Below are positions 16,964 to 26,848 of a DNA stretch of 54,321 bases, in pieces (position 1 is the stretch's first letter; every line of letters begins with the position of its first letter). The stretch covers positions 1 through 54,321 of the forward strand of contig SXOX01000227.1 of the NCBI GenBank assembly GCA_005776585.1, read 5' to 3'. The notes under the pieces were generated by a model. That model did not search any database. It saw nothing but the letters and a program-made list of their open reading frames with translations, and had not been told where the DNA came from. The stretch is from Pseudomonadota bacterium (GTDB taxonomy: Bacteria; Myxococcota_A; UBA9042; GCA-2863065). The position numbers and the translations under genes are program-made.

Positions 16964-17566
16964 CTACGCGCCCCAGCGAAAGCTCCGCCGGTGAATCGGA
17001 CACGGTCCATGGGTCCGCAGAGCGGCCAAATGTTGCGCGGTGCCGTAGCCGGCGTTCTGGCCGAAGCCGTACGCTGGCCACTGCGCGCCGAGGCGCGTCA
17101 TCTCGGCGTCGCGCCAGACCTTGGCGACGATGCTCGCCGCACCCACGTTGTCGCTGCGCGCGTCGGCCTTGACGAACGGCTGTTGGGGGTAGGGCAGGGC
17201 CGGAATCCGGAGCTTGCCGTCGACCAGAACGACGTCTGGGAAGAAGCCGGCTGCGCATGCGGTCGCGACCGCACGGCGCATCGCCTCGAAGGTCGCCGGC
17301 AGGATGCCGATGCGATCGATGGTCGCCGCGTCGACCACGCCCAGCCCGAGCGCGACGGCGCCAGCGCGCACCGCGACATCGAGGCGCTCCCGAGCACGCG
17401 CGCTCAGCTTCTTGGAGTCGGTGATGCCGAGGATGCGGTGGTCGCTCGGTAGCGCGACGCAACCTGCGACGACCGGACCTGCGAGGGGACCGCGTCCGAC
17501 CTCGTCGACGCCCAGAACGGCGATGTGACCCTGGGCGTGTGCCCAAGCCTCCAGCTCGCCGCGCAT
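16964..17566 (-). CDS. rnhB: Ribonuclease HII
   Basis: 200 residues, the usual length. It cleaves RNA of RNA-DNA hybrids and starts removal of misincorporated ribonucleotides. The catalytic acidic residues are visible: Asp21-Glu22 in GVDEVGRGPLAGPVV, Asp116 in VVLVDGKLRIPAL, and Asp135 in FVKADARSDN, followed by GAASIVAKVWRDAEM. TDSKKLS (about 49-55) is also conserved. It sits 9 bases after rplS in the same operon, as in many bacteria. Confidence 0.95.
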   Translation of the reverse strand: MRGELEAWAHAQGHIAVLGVDEVGRGPLAGPVVAGCVALPSDHRILGITDSKKLSARARERLDVAVRAGAVALGLGVVDAATIDRIGILPATFEAMRRAVATACAAGFFPDVVLVDGKLRIPALPYPQQPFVKADARSDNVGAASIVAKVWRDAEMTRLGAQWPAYGFGQNAGYGTAQHLAALRTHGPCPIHRRSFRWGA

Positions 17567-17575
17567 GGGCAGCCG

Positions 17576-17935
17576 CTAGTCGGCGGAGTGGCCCTGGTCG
17601 ATCTCGCGGAGCTTGGCGGACTTGCCGATGCGACCGCGGAGGAAGTAGAGGCGCGAACGGCGCACGCGGCCGTGCGAGACGACCTCGAGCTTCTGAACGC
17701 GTGGGCTATGGAGCGGGAAGATGCGCTCGACGCCGACACCGTAGCTCACCTTGCGCACCGTGTAGGTGCTGCGAACGCCGTCCTCGTGGCGACGAATGAC
17801 GACGCCCTCGAAGATCTGCACGCGCTCCTTGTCGCCCTCGATGACGCGCACGTGCACCTTGATGGTGTCGCCGACGCGGAATGACTCCACGTCCGTGCGC
17901 ATCTCCCGAAGCTCGATTTGTCGCATGATGTCCAT
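17576..17935 (-). CDS. rplS: 50S ribosomal protein L19
   Basis: 119 residues. L19 lies at the 30S-50S interface. The family signatures are clear: [53 protein letters not shown] and [22 protein letters not shown]. The ATG at 17935 has GAGG five bases ahead; a second in-frame ATG at 17926 is possible. It is part of the rpsP-trmD operon, with 55 bases to the methyltransferase gene upstream. Confidence 0.97.
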   Translation of the reverse strand: MDIMRQIELREMRTDVESFRVGDTIKVHVRVIEGDKERVQIFEGVVIRRHEDGVRSTYTVRKVSYGVGVERIFPLHSPRVQKLEVVSHGRVRRSRLYFLRGRIGKSAKLREIDQGHSAD

Positions 17936-17990
17936 CTCGTCCTCACTTGCCGTCGCGACCGTATCGCGACCCTTGCTTGCGTAACCTGAC

Positions 17991-18563
17991 CTAGCTTCGG
18001 ACCGCTCCGAGGAGACGATCCAGAATGATTGCACACGCAGACCGAACGGGCAGGTGGTTGTAGCCTGCGGGTCCCCGAGGTCCGTCGATGGCCGGGAGCT
18101 TGACGTCCGCGGCCGCGATGACGTCCGGAGCGAGCCCGTAGCCCGTCCCGAACAGCAGGAGCGCGGCCGGGTCCTCCTGGGCAAGGCGCGCGCGCATTGC
18201 CTCGAAGGAGACGACCTCCTCGCGGAGCTGTGCCCCGGTCACGACGACCGTAGCCGGTTTGCCCGCGATGGCGGCGGTCCGGGCGCGTGCCGTGGCCAGA
18301 TCCGGCACCACCTCGCACAGCGAGATGGCGAGCCGTCGTGCCTCATTGCGCCGGGAGCCGAGCCCCTCGGTCCAGTGCCATACGACCCGTCGAATCAGCT
18401 CCTGCTGCAGCTCGATTGGGGTCACTAGAAAGAGCCGTTCCACGTCGTACGTACGCGCCGTGCGAGCGATGTCGTGGATGTCGACATTGGTCACGGCCGT
18501 CGTGCCGACGTGCCCGTGCCGAGTGAGCACGGGGTGGTGCAGCAGGGCGAGGAAGATACTCAT
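17991..18563 (-). CDS. SPOUT-like RNA methyltransferase (PF09936 type)
   Basis: 190 residues. It resembles the family named Methyltrn_RNA_4 (PF09936), predicted to bind SAM through an alpha/beta knot. Visible marks are the N-terminal [31 protein letters not shown], the strand [15 protein letters not shown] and the C-terminal knot-like [15 protein letters not shown]. In delta-proteobacteria it lies between trmD and rplS, as here. The substrate (an rRNA or tRNA position) is unknown. AAGGAA precedes the ATG. Confidence 0.85.
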   Translation of the reverse strand: MSIFLALLHHPVLTRHGHVGTTAVTNVDIHDIARTARTYDVERLFLVTPIELQQELIRRVVWHWTEGLGSRRNEARRLAISLCEVVPDLATARARTAAIAGKPATVVVTGAQLREEVVSFEAMRARLAQEDPAALLLFGTGYGLAPDVIAAADVKLPAIDGPRGPAGYNHLPVRSACAIILDRLLGAVRS

Positions 18564-18617
18564 GAATTCCTTGGAATCAAGCGGATTCGTCCAGTGGGCG
18601 GGGCTACCGCCCCGAAG

Positions 18618-19322
18618 TCAGGGCTCGTCATGCCGTGCCCACAGGTCCGGACGCCGTGCGCGCGTGCGAAACCGCGATTGGCGGGCCCGCCACGCCTTGA
18701 CCTGGCCGTGGTGGCCCGAGAGCAGGACCTCCGGCACCGACAGGCCGCGGTAGCTGGGCGGCCGTGTCAGCTGCGGGTACTCCAGCAAGTCGTCGGACAG
18801 CGACTCCTCGTGCGTGCTCGCCTCATTTCCGAGGACCCCCGGAAGCAAGCGGCTTACGGCGTCGATGACCGCCATGGCCGCGAGCTCGCCGCCGGTCAGC
18901 ACGAAGTCGCCGAGGCTCAGCTCCTCGGCGCCGAGGATCATGGGCACGCGCGCGTCGATCCCCTCGTAGCGTCCGCAGACGAGCACGATCGCGCCCTGCG
19001 CGCAGCCCGCGGCGTACTCCTCGGCCACGCGCTGCGTGAAGCGACGACCCGACGGCGAGAGCACGACGACCCGGGAGACCGGCTGGCCGGCGGAGGCCGC
19101 CTCCACCGCGCGGACGAGCGGCTCGGCCTTCATGACCATGCCGGGACCGCCCCCATAGGGCCGATCATCGACGGTCGCGTGTGCGTCGAACGTGAACGCG
19201 CGAATGTCGGTGAGCCTCACTGCGATGCGACCCTCGCGGATCGCGCGGGCGAGCACCGTCTCCTCGAGCGGCGAGGCGAACAGCCGCGGAAACAGCGTGA
19301 CGACCTCGAAGCGCGCCGTCAC
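18618..19322 (-). CDS. trmD: tRNA (guanine37-N1)-methyltransferase
   Basis: 234 residues, close to the usual 240-250. It methylates G37 of tRNAs next to the anticodon and prevents +1 frameshifting. Signatures are FEVVTLFPRLF, AHATVDDRPYGGGPGMVMK, VLVCGRYEGIDARV, ELSLGDFVLTGGELAAM and the C-terminal PPSYRGLSVPEVLLSGHHGQVKAWR. The SAM-binding trefoil knot (about residues 80-160) is intact. The GTG start overlaps the rimM stop as GTGA, so translation is coupled. Confidence 0.96.
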   Translation of the reverse strand: MTARFEVVTLFPRLFASPLEETVLARAIREGRIAVRLTDIRAFTFDAHATVDDRPYGGGPGMVMKAEPLVRAVEAASAGQPVSRVVVLSPSGRRFTQRVAEEYAAGCAQGAIVLVCGRYEGIDARVPMILGAEELSLGDFVLTGGELAAMAVIDAVSRLLPGVLGNEASTHEESLSDDLLEYPQLTRPPSYRGLSVPEVLLSGHHGQVKAWRARQSRFRTRARRPDLWARHDEP

Positions 19323-19861
19323 TTCGCCTCCACGAAGCGATCCTCGAGATCCTCGACGACGACGACGGAGCGGCCAGCGACATCAATCGTGACCACGAAG
19401 TCGGCGGTGACCGGGACGAGCAGCTCGACGTCTCCGGGGGTGACGACCTCGAGGACATCGATGTTGGTGGTGTGGACCGTCCGAACGCGACCGACCGCAC
19501 GGCCGGCCGGAGTGGTGACCACGCAACCGACGAGGTCGACGTGGTAGTACTCGTCGGCCTCGAGCGGCGGCAGGGCACCGCGCGCGACGGTGACCGTGGC
19601 GCCCCTCAGCGCGTCGGCGGCCTCGCGCGAATCGATGCGATCGAAGTGGACGCGGCGAATGGCCGGCTCGTTGGTCTTGGCGACCGCGACGACCTCGATG
19701 ATCCTTACCGTGTCGGCGTGCTGAAGCTGAACGGCGAGGCCCGGAACGAGCGCCGTCGAGGCGGCGTTGTGGAGGTGCAGTCGAACCTCACCGCGAATGC
19801 CGTGGGCGCGGCCAACCGTGCCGAGGGTCAGTCGGTCCCTCCGCTCCGGCTCAGTCGTCAC
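19319..19861 (-). CDS. rimM: Ribosome maturation factor RimM
   Basis: 180 residues. RimM binds S19 during 30S head assembly. The N-terminal RimM domain has LTLGTVGRAHGIRGEVRLHL and ends with a DALRGATVTV segment; the PRC-barrel domain has EYYHVDLVGCVVTT and then DVELLVPVTADFVVTIDV. Start is a GTG at 19861, three bases past the khpA stop. It sits in the standard place between khpA and trmD. Confidence 0.95.
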   Translation of the reverse strand: MTTEPERRDRLTLGTVGRAHGIRGEVRLHLHNAASTALVPGLAVQLQHADTVRIIEVVAVAKTNEPAIRRVHFDRIDSREAADALRGATVTVARGALPPLEADEYYHVDLVGCVVTTPAGRAVGRVRTVHTTNIDVLEVVTPGDVELLVPVTADFVVTIDVAGRSVVVVEDLEDRFVEAK

Positions 19862-19864
19862 GGG

Positions 19865-20134
19865 CTACTCGAGGATGTCGAGATGCGAGCGCTTGCGGAT
19901 CTTGGTCGAGGCGGCCGTGAGGATCGTGCGCATGGCGCGCGCGGTGCGGCCTTGCTTGCCGATGATCTTGCCGAGGTCCGACTTGGAGACCTTCAGGGAG
20001 ATGACCGAGGTCTGCTCACCCGAGATCTCGTTGACGGCGACCTCCTCGGGGATGTCGACCAGCGCTTTGGCCATGTACTCGACCAGATCCTTGACGCCGA
20101 GGCTGCCCGGGACCGGTGCGGTGGTGTCCGTCAT
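19865..20134 (-). CDS. khpA: KH-domain RNA-binding protein KhpA
   Basis: 89 residues with one KH domain: the [18 protein letters not shown] loop and helix is the RNA-binding signature, preceded by [12 protein letters not shown]. It binds RNA nonspecifically and often acts with KhpB. The GGGAGGG site about 5 bases ahead supports the ATG. Located between rpsP and rimM, as in most bacteria. Confidence 0.95.
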   Translation of the reverse strand: MTDTTAPVPGSLGVKDLVEYMAKALVDIPEEVAVNEISGEQTSVISLKVSKSDLGKIIGKQGRTARAMRTILTAASTKIRKRSHLDILE

Positions 20135-20164
20135 GGGACCCTCCCGATGCGTTCGAGGCGCACG

Positions 20165-20416
20165 CTACGCAGCCGGAGCCGCGTGATGCTTGTTGAGCAA
20201 CGTGCGAACCGTGTCCGTCGGTTGAGCGCCGACGCCGAGCCAATATGCCACGCGCTCTTGCTTGAGCGCCACGGCGGCCGGCTTCTTGTTCGGGTCGTAC
20301 GTCCCGAGCTGCTCCAGGAAGCTGCCGTCGCGGCGGGAGCCCTCGTCGGCGGCGATGATTCGGTAGTAGGCGTGCTTCTTGGCGCCGAACCGAGCGAGAC
20401 GCAACTTGACTGCCAT
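20165..20416 (-). CDS. rpsP: 30S ribosomal protein S16
   Basis: 83 residues. The N-terminal VKLRLARFGAKKHAYYRIIAAD, RDGSFLEQLGTYDPN and KQERVAYWLGVGAQPTDTVRTLL are family signatures. S16 organises the 5' domain of 16S rRNA in 30S assembly. GGAGG lies just ahead of the ATG. It is the first gene of the operon, diverging from the aminopeptidase gene across 211 bases. Confidence 0.97.
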   Translation of the reverse strand: MAVKLRLARFGAKKHAYYRIIAADEGSRRDGSFLEQLGTYDPNKKPAAVALKQERVAYWLGVGAQPTDTVRTLLNKHHAAPAA

Positions 20417-20543
20417 GCGATTCCTCCGTCGTGCGAGCTGGCCTCGGGCTCGGGTCTGAGCGCGTGGCCTCTTCGCGCGGGCCGCAACTTGTAGCCGCTG
20501 ACCTCGCGGTGGTCAAGCGCAAAAAAGGGCGGGGCGCATTGAC

Positions 20544-20573
20544 TTGCCGCGGCGGCCCGTGGCGCGCTACGGT
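20544..20573 (+). promoter_or_regulatory. Putative promoter of the M1 aminopeptidase gene
   Basis: TTGCCG (20544-20549), 18-bp spacer, TACGGT (20568-20573). TTGACT lies just upstream (20539) but with too long a spacer. The segment GTGGCGCG just before the -10 is also found before the -10 of the promoter at 786-813. Confidence 0.4.
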
Positions 20574-20627
20574 CTCGGGCTCCGCCCTCCGGGGCGGCGT
20601 TTCGATGGCCTCTGTCCAGGAGCACGC

Positions 20628-23204
20628 ATGCGAGCCGATCACTGCTGGCGTCATGTTGAGTCCGTCGCGCGACACCTGGCGGCCGTTCGCGGCCCGCGCA
20701 ACCCGTTCGCGCTGCCGGGGACCGAGCCCGCGTATCCCCCTGATCGCCCCGTCGTGCCGGTGCATCTGCACCTCTGGGTCAAAGTCGATCCGCAGGCCGA
20801 GACCGTCGAGGGTCATGCCACCCACCTCGTCACCGCCGTGGGCGTTCCTGCCACGCAGATTCGCTTCGACGCGCAGGACCTCGAGATCGAGGACGTCACC
20901 ATCCAGGGGCGTCCCGAGCCCGCGAAGATCGCCTACGACGGCCGCGTCCTCGACGTCACGCTGTGGGAGCCTCTCCCGGTCGGCGAGCACTGCGCGCTCG
21001 TCATTCGCTACAAGGTGAGCAAGCCGCGCCTGGGCCTCTACTTCATCAAGCCGTCGGTCGCGGAGCCGGACCGGCCCGTCCAGGTGTGGAGCCAGAATCA
21101 GGACGACGACGCCCGCTACTGGTTCCCGTGCATGGATCATCCGGGCCTCAAGATGACGACCTCGCTCTCGGCGACCGTGCCCGAGGGCTTTCGCGCGCTC
21201 TCGAACGGCGTCCCGTCACAGGAGGAGCCCGAGAAGTACTACCAGCCCGGCTGGCTCACGTGGCACTGGCGCATGGACGCGCCGCATCCGGTGTACCTAG
21301 TCACGTTGGTCGTCGGGCGCTTCGCCGAGGGCCACGATGCCTGGGACGGCATCCCCGTGAGCTGGTATTGCCACCCGGGGCGGGAGCCCGAGGCGCAGCG
21401 CGCGTTCGGCAAAACCGCGGCCATGATGCAGTTCTTCTCCGAGTACCTGCGCGTCCGCTACGCCTGGCCGCGCTATGGGCAGGTGGCGGTCTCGGAGTTC
21501 GTCTTCGGTGGCATGGAGAACACGACGCTCACGACGCAGACCGACCGCTGCTTGCACGACGAGCGCGCGGCGCTCGACTACAGCGCCGACTCGCTGGTCG
21601 CCCACGAGCTCGCGCACCAGTGGTTTGGAGACCTGGTCACGTGCCGCGATTGGTCGCACGGTTGGCTCAACGAGGGCTTCGCGACCTACTTCGAGGCGCT
21701 GTTCGTCGAGCACGACAAGGGCAAGGACGAGTTCGACGAGGAGCTCTTCGAGCTGGCCGAGGACTACTTCAAAGAGGATCGTGAGCGGTATCGGCGCCCC
21801 GTCGTGAGCCGCGAGTGGCAAGAGCCGATCGACGTCTTCGATCGTCACCTCTATCACAAGGGCGCCTGGGTGCTGCACATGCTGCGCGCCCGCCTCGGCG
21901 ACGGGCCGTTTCGCGCGGGGCTGCGCACCTACCTCGAGCGCTTTCAGTTCAACCAGGCCGAGACGAGTGACCTGCGGCGCGCGCTCGAGGACACGACCGG
22001 TCGCTCGCTGTCGCGCTTCTTCGACGAGTGGCTCTACCGCGGCGGCTTCCCGGAGCTGACCTTGTCCTCCGAGGTCGATTCGGCGACTGGCACCGTGACG
22101 CTCTCACTCGCTCAGGGGGACGGCGAGCCCTACGAGCTCGAGGCGCCCGTGCTCGTCCGCTGGGGCGTGCTGGAGCGCCGTCAACGGATTCGGATGACCC
22201 GCAAGTCACAGAGCCTGATGCTCTCGCCTCCGGAGGGCTTCGCGGGCGAGCCGGTGACGCTCGTGTGCTTCGATCCGGACGCGACGCTCTTGGCCGCCAC
22301 GACCCTCGATCACGCCATGGGGCTGCTCACGCGTCAGCTGACCGACGGTCCCAGCATCCTGCGACGGATCGACGCCGCGCGCGCGCTCGCCAAGAAGGGG
22401 GGGCGCACCGCGACGGTCGCGCTCGTCAAGGCGCTCACGACCGATCTCTTCTGGGGCGTCCGAAAGCAAATCGCGCTGGCGCTCGGCGGCCTGGGCGGCA
22501 GCGAGGCCGAGGCGGCGCTGATTGCGGCGCTGGGCACCGAGCCGCACGCCAAGGCGCGACGTGGGATCGTCCAGGCGCTCGCCGGATTTCGCACCTCGGA
22601 GGCCGTCCGCACGGCCGTCCACGCGCACGCCACGGCCGGTGACGCGAGCTATGCCGTTGAGGGAGAGCTGTTGACCGCGGTCGGCAAGCTCGGCGCCGAA
22701 GGCGCGCAGACGCTCTTGGAGAGCGGGCTGTCGCGACCAAGCTTCAGCGAGGTCATTCGCGCCGGTGCGCTGCAGGGCCTGGCGGCGTTGAGGACGGAGG
22801 CTGCGCTCGCCCTCGTCGAGGGTCGCACGGCCATCGACCACCCGACGCTCGTGCGGATTTCGGCGATCGCGGCCATGGCGCAGCTCGGCGCCGAGGTGCC
22901 GACGCTCCGCTCGCGCGTCGTCGACCACCTGAAGCGCCTCGCCCACGAGCGCGAGTTCCGCCTCCAGATGGCGCTCGTCTCGGCGTGGGAGCAGCTCGGC
23001 AGCCCCGACGCGAGCGGCGGCATCGCGACGATTGAGCAACGCGCCGCTGATGGGCGTGTCACGCGGCGCGCCCGCGAGGCTCAGCTCGCCCTCGACAAGT
23101 CGCTGGACGCGCAGGCTCCGGTTGCGCGCCTCCGTGACGACCTGGAGCGGCTCAAGCGCGACTATGAGAAGCTGCGCGACCGGGTCGAGCGCTCGGGAAC
23201 TTGA
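20628..23204 (+). CDS. M1-family zinc aminopeptidase with HEAT-like repeats
   Basis: 858 residues. The N-terminal beta domain, the exopeptidase motif GGMEN (294-298) and the zinc site HELAH (326-330) with Glu349 (WLNEGFATYF) define an active M1 metallopeptidase that removes N-terminal residues. The C-terminal ~300 residues have HEAT-like helix pairs (LTRQLTDGPSILRRIDAARALAKKG, VRKQIALALGGLGG, ALQGLAALRTEAALALV) as in aminopeptidase N relatives, and end in a charged coiled coil. No signal peptide is seen, so it is probably cytosolic. AGGAG five bases ahead selects the ATG at 20628; an upstream in-frame ATG at 20544 lies in the promoter. Confidence 0.9.
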   Translation: MRADHCWRHVESVARHLAAVRGPRNPFALPGTEPAYPPDRPVVPVHLHLWVKVDPQAETVEGHATHLVTAVGVPATQIRFDAQDLEIEDVTIQGRPEPAKIAYDGRVLDVTLWEPLPVGEHCALVIRYKVSKPRLGLYFIKPSVAEPDRPVQVWSQNQDDDARYWFPCMDHPGLKMTTSLSATVPEGFRALSNGVPSQEEPEKYYQPGWLTWHWRMDAPHPVYLVTLVVGRFAEGHDAWDGIPVSWYCHPGREPEAQRAFGKTAAMMQFFSEYLRVRYAWPRYGQVAVSEFVFGGMENTTLTTQTDRCLHDERAALDYSADSLVAHELAHQWFGDLVTCRDWSHGWLNEGFATYFEALFVEHDKGKDEFDEELFELAEDYFKEDRERYRRPVVSREWQEPIDVFDRHLYHKGAWVLHMLRARLGDGPFRAGLRTYLERFQFNQAETSDLRRALEDTTGRSLSRFFDEWLYRGGFPELTLSSEVDSATGTVTLSLAQGDGEPYELEAPVLVRWGVLERRQRIRMTRKSQSLMLSPPEGFAGEPVTLVCFDPDATLLAATTLDHAMGLLTRQLTDGPSILRRIDAARALAKKGGRTATVALVKALTTDLFWGVRKQIALALGGLGGSEAEAALIAALGTEPHAKARRGIVQALAGFRTSEAVRTAVHAHATAGDASYAVEGELLTAVGKLGAEGAQTLLESGLSRPSFSEVIRAGALQGLAALRTEAALALVEGRTAIDHPTLVRISAIAAMAQLGAEVPTLRSRVVDHLKRLAHEREFRLQMALVSAWEQLGSPDASGGIATIEQRAADGRVTRRAREAQLALDKSLDAQAPVARLRDDLERLKRDYEKLRDRVERSGT

Positions 23205-23229
23205 TCCGACCCCACCGGGTCCATACGCT
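23201..23229 (+). promoter_or_regulatory. Putative promoter giving a leaderless or near-leaderless mRNA
   Basis: TTGATC (23201-23206), 17-bp spacer, TACGCT (23224-23229). Transcription would start at about 23236, at or one base before the ATG at 23237, and no ribosome binding site is present. The -35 overlaps the end of the aminopeptidase gene. Confidence 0.45.
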
Positions 23230-23236
23230 CGACGCC

Positions 23237-23653
23237 ATGTCGAAGTGCCGCGTCGTCGTCGGATGGGCTCTCATGTCGTGGTTTGCCGGGTGCAACATCG
23301 AGCCGAATCCGTCGCCGACGTCCCCGGGCGTCAACCTCGGGGGCTCCGGTACGGGCTCGGGGACCGGCTCGTGGACCGGCACCGGGACCGGCGGCACGAC
23401 CGGCTTCGACGCCGGCACGACACCCTTCTACGACGTGTGGGCTGGCGCGGCCGACGCAAGCGGCGGGACGACCGGCTCCGACAGCGTTGCGTCGCACGAT
23501 ATGACGGCGCCCGCAGATGTGACGCGGCCCCACGATGCGCGCCCGGACCAGACGCAGCTCGAGGACGGCACGGCGGATGCGCCCGAGATGTCCTGGGGCG
23601 ACCCCGAGGTCTCGCCCGGCGATGACAGCGGGGGCAGCGGCTCGCTCGACTAA
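23237..23653 (+). CDS. Small lipoprotein with Gly/Thr/Ser-rich linker
   Basis: 138 residues. The signal peptide ends at WFAGC (Cys19). The rest is low-complexity: GSGTGSGTGS-type Gly/Thr repeats, then an Asp/Ala/Thr-rich and acidic tail ending in SGGSGSLD. No domain is recognisable, and the protein may be a surface spacer or be too disordered to match. The ATG at 23237 has no ribosome binding site and sits about 8 bases after a TACGCT -10 element, consistent with a leaderless transcript. The linker resembles that of the lipoprotein at 1863. Confidence 0.65.
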   Translation: MSKCRVVVGWALMSWFAGCNIEPNPSPTSPGVNLGGSGTGSGTGSWTGTGTGGTTGFDAGTTPFYDVWAGAADASGGTTGSDSVASHDMTAPADVTRPHDARPDQTQLEDGTADAPEMSWGDPEVSPGDDSGGSGSLD

Positions 23654-23721
23654 CCGCCCGTGGCGCGCGGCCGCGTTGTGACGATCTGTCCCGCGCGGCC
23701 CGAATCGGCTAGGCTCCGTCC

Positions 23722-25242
23722 GTGGACCCGCGCACGACTCCGGATCTCGCCACGTTCTGCCAGCATGCTGCGCCCGGGCGCGTCGTGCCCGTCGCTCGCG
23801 AGGTCGTCGCGGACCTGCTCACGCCATTGGAGGCGTTCCGGCGCCTCGATCCGGGGCCTGCTGAGGCCGCGTTCCTCCTCGAGTCCGTTCAGGGTGGCGA
23901 GCGGTGGGGGCGCTGGTCCTTCATCGGCCTGCAGCCGCGCCGGCTCTATCGCACGCTTGGTCAGCGCGCCGAGACGGTCGATGCGCGCGGCGTCCACGTC
24001 GAGGAGGTTCCCGACGCGTTGCACTGGCTCCTCGAGCGCGCCGCCGAGGTCGAGGTCGTGCTCACCGCCGGGCTGCCGACGCGCTTCGTCGGCGGGCTCG
24101 TCGGCACGCTCGGCTACGACCTCGTCCGCTTCATCGAGCGCCTGCCAGCGCGCGCCACCGCCGAGCTGCCGGTCTACGACGGCTACCTCATCGAGCCGAG
24201 CGTCGTCGTGGCGCTCGACGCGCTCCGGCAGCGGGCGACGCTCATTGCACCGGTCCGCATCGCGCCGGGCGACGACCTCGCCACGGTCTACGCCGCCGCG
24301 GTCGCGTCGCTCGATGCCGCGGCCACCGCGCTGGCTCGACCCGCGCCCGAGGTGCCCCCCGCCCCGCGCCGCCCCATCGCTCCGCCCGTGGGCGTCCCGG
24401 AGCCGCTGGCCTTCCTCGACGCCGTGAGCCGCGCCAAGGAGTTCGTCGCTGCGGGCGACGTCATTCAGGTCGTCCTGTCCCGACGCTTTGCCATCGACGC
24501 CGGCGGCGTCGCGCCGTTCGAGCTCTACCGCGCGCTGCGGCTCGTCAATCCGTCGCCGTACCTCTTCTATCTGCGGTTTCCGGAGTACACCGTCGTCGGC
24601 GCGAGCCCCGAGCTCCTCGTGCGACGTGAGGACGACGCCGTCACCGTGCGCCCCATCGCGGGGACGCGCCGGCGCGGAACCACCCCAGAGGACGACGCCG
24701 CGATCGAGGCCGAGCTGCGCGCCGATCCCAAAGAGGTGGCCGAGCACGTCATGCTCGTCGATCTGGGACGCAACGACGTCGGGCGCCTCGCGCTGCCGGG
24801 CTCCGTCGTCGTCGTCGACCGCTTCGTGGTCGAGCGCTACTCCCACGTCATGCACCTGGTCTCCGGCGTCCAGGGCACCGTCCCGCCGGGCACGTCTCCG
24901 GAGGCCGTCTTTCGCGCCACCTTCCCCGCCGGAACGCTGTCTGGAGCGCCCAAGGTGCGTGCGATGGAGCTCATCGAGGCCTTGGAGCCCACCCGCCGCG
25001 GCGTCTACGGCGGAGCGGCGGGCTACATCGGCTACGGGCGACAGGCCAACCTGGACCTGGCCATTGCCATCCGTTCCGTCGTGGCCATCGACGACAACTT
25101 CTACCTCCAGGTCGGGGCCGGCGTGGTGTTCGACTCGGTCCCCGAGCGCGAGCTGGAGGAGACGAACGAAAAGGCGCGCGGGGTGCTGGCAGCGCTCGAG
25201 CTCGCCCGAACGGCGTTCGGGCCTGCGGAGGGCGCGCCATGA
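23722..25242 (+). CDS. trpE: Anthranilate synthase component I
   Basis: 506 residues. With TrpG it makes anthranilate from chorismate, the first step of tryptophan synthesis. The N-terminal [18 protein letters not shown] carries the tryptophan feedback motif (LLES). The chorismate-binding domain has [59 protein letters not shown] and GAAGYIGYG. The GTG start lies 6 bases after TAGGCT (23710-23715), so the mRNA could be leaderless; the -35 is weak. There is no room for an attenuator leader peptide. It overlaps trpG by 4 bases. Confidence 0.96.
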   Translation: MDPRTTPDLATFCQHAAPGRVVPVAREVVADLLTPLEAFRRLDPGPAEAAFLLESVQGGERWGRWSFIGLQPRRLYRTLGQRAETVDARGVHVEEVPDALHWLLERAAEVEVVLTAGLPTRFVGGLVGTLGYDLVRFIERLPARATAELPVYDGYLIEPSVVVALDALRQRATLIAPVRIAPGDDLATVYAAAVASLDAAATALARPAPEVPPAPRRPIAPPVGVPEPLAFLDAVSRAKEFVAAGDVIQVVLSRRFAIDAGGVAPFELYRALRLVNPSPYLFYLRFPEYTVVGASPELLVRREDDAVTVRPIAGTRRRGTTPEDDAAIEAELRADPKEVAEHVMLVDLGRNDVGRLALPGSVVVVDRFVVERYSHVMHLVSGVQGTVPPGTSPEAVFRATFPAGTLSGAPKVRAMELIEALEPTRRGVYGGAAGYIGYGRQANLDLAIAIRSVVAIDDNFYLQVGAGVVFDSVPERELEETNEKARGVLAALELARTAFGPAEGAP

Positions 25243-25838
25243 TCCTGTTCATCGACAACTACGACTCGTTTACCTATAACCTAGTACAGTATTTTGGCAT
25301 CCTGGGGGTCGAGGTCCTCGTCCGGCGCAACGACGCGCTCCCGGTCTCGGACATCGACGCACTCGCGCCCGCGGCCATCGTCATCAGCCCGGGACCGTGC
25401 TCGCCTGCCGAGGCCGGGGTCTCCGTGCCCGTCATCCAGCGCTTCAGCGGCGTGGTGCCCATCCTGGGCGTCTGCCTCGGCCATCAGAGCATCGCGGCGG
25501 CGTTCGGCGGGCGCGTCGTCCGGGCCCGTGAGATTCGCCACGGAAAAACGTCCCAGGTCCGCCATGGAGGCGAGGCGCTGTTCGAGCGCATGTCCAATCC
25601 GTTCGTCGCCACACGCTACCACTCGCTGGTCGCTGAGCCCGAGTCGCTGCCCACGGTGCTCGAGCCCATCGCGTGGGCCGAGCCGGACGCCCTCGGTCCC
25701 GGCGGCGAGATCATGGCGCTCCGGCACCGCACCCACCCAACGTGGGGCGTTCAGTTTCACCCTGAGTCGATCCTGACCGTCGAGGGCCTCGAGGTCCTGC
25801 GCAACTTCTGCCACCTCGCGGGGATCGCATGCCGCTGA
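25239..25838 (+). CDS. trpG: Anthranilate synthase component II (glutamine amidotransferase)
   Basis: 199 residues. It supplies ammonia from glutamine to TrpE. Start [14 protein letters not shown] is typical. The catalytic triad is visible: Cys79 (GVCLGHQ), His174 and Glu176 (FHPES). Its ATG overlaps the trpE stop as ATGA. It is a stand-alone subunit, not fused to TrpD. Without the triad context it could be mistaken for the p-aminobenzoate subunit PabA, but its operon position fixes the role. Confidence 0.96.
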   Translation: MILFIDNYDSFTYNLVQYFGILGVEVLVRRNDALPVSDIDALAPAAIVISPGPCSPAEAGVSVPVIQRFSGVVPILGVCLGHQSIAAAFGGRVVRAREIRHGKTSQVRHGGEALFERMSNPFVATRYHSLVAEPESLPTVLEPIAWAEPDALGPGGEIMALRHRTHPTWGVQFHPESILTVEGLEVLRNFCHLAGIACR

Positions 25839-26848
25839 GGCCGTGGCTCGAGGCCGTCTCGCGGCGGCAGTCGCTCGACGCGACGCAGGCTCGCGCCGCG
25901 TTCGAGGTCCTGCTCTCTGGCTCGGCTCCAGCGTCGCAGGTCGGCGGCTTTCTGCTGGCGCTCGAGACGCGGGGACCCAGCGCCGACGAGCTCTTCGGCG
26001 CCGCATCGGCCCTTCGGGGTCGCATGATCCCCGTCGAGCACGGCTTGGACACGACCCTCGACACGTGTGGCACCGGCGGTGACGGCGCTCAGTCCTTCAA
26101 TGTCTCGACCACCGTCGCCTTCGTGTGCGCCGGAGCCGGCATCGCGGTCGCCAAGCATGGCAATCGCGCGGTGTCGAGCCGCGCCGGAAGCGCCGATGTG
26201 CTCGAGGCCCTGGGGGTGCCCATCGATCCCGAGCCCGAGCGCGCCGCGCGGTCGCTGCGCGAGGTCGGCCTCTGCTTCCTCTTTGCGCCCGCGCATCATC
26301 CGGTCTTGCGCGCGTTGGCGCCGCTGCGGCGCGAGCTCGGGGTGCGCACGCCGCTCAACCTGCTCGGACCGCTCGTCAACCCCGCGTGCACGACGCACCA
26401 GCTCGTCGGCATCTACGCGGCGGGTCTGGTGTCCGACTACGCGACGGTCCTGGGACGGCTCGGGGCGCGGCGCGCCATCGTCGTGCGCGGACACGACGGG
26501 CTCGACGAGGTCAGCCCGTGCGGTCCGACCGAGCTCGCCGTGTGGAGCGACGGGCACGTGACCCGTGGTGAGACGCGACCCGAGGACCTAGGGCTGGACC
26601 CGGTCTCTCTCGACGCGCTCCGAGGCGGCGACGCGCGGGACAATGCCGCGCTCATCCGAGCCGTGCTCGCCGGCGAACGCGGCCCGCGGCGTGACGCGGT
26701 CGTGCTCAACGCCGGCTGGGCGCTCTACGCCGCCGAGCGCGCCGACTCCCCACGCGACGGCGTGCTGCGCGCAGCGGCGCTCATCGACGACGGTCGAGCG
26801 CGCGAGGCCCTCGAGCGTCTGCTGCGCTGGCATGGAGTCGCGCCATGA
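25829..26848 (+). CDS. trpD: Anthranilate phosphoribosyltransferase
   Basis: 339 residues. It joins anthranilate with phosphoribosyl pyrophosphate. Signatures are the phosphate loop GTGGDG (81-86), NVST (91-94), KHGNRAVSS (109-117) and the glycine-rich [14 protein letters not shown]. It overlaps trpG by 10 bases and trpC by 4, so translation is coupled throughout. Confidence 0.96.
   Translation: MPLRPWLEAVSRRQSLDATQARAAFEVLLSGSAPASQVGGFLLALETRGPSADELFGAASALRGRMIPVEHGLDTTLDTCGTGGDGAQSFNVSTTVAFVCAGAGIAVAKHGNRAVSSRAGSADVLEALGVPIDPEPERAARSLREVGLCFLFAPAHHPVLRALAPLRRELGVRTPLNLLGPLVNPACTTHQLVGIYAAGLVSDYATVLGRLGARRAIVVRGHDGLDEVSPCGPTELAVWSDGHVTRGETRPEDLGLDPVSLDALRGGDARDNAALIRAVLAGERGPRRDAVVLNAGWALYAAERADSPRDGVLRAAALIDDGRAREALERLLRWHGVAP

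Noticed and set aside
23654..23721. Tryptophan attenuator before trpE
   Set aside because: Only 68 bases, with no Trp-rich leader peptide or alternative hairpins.
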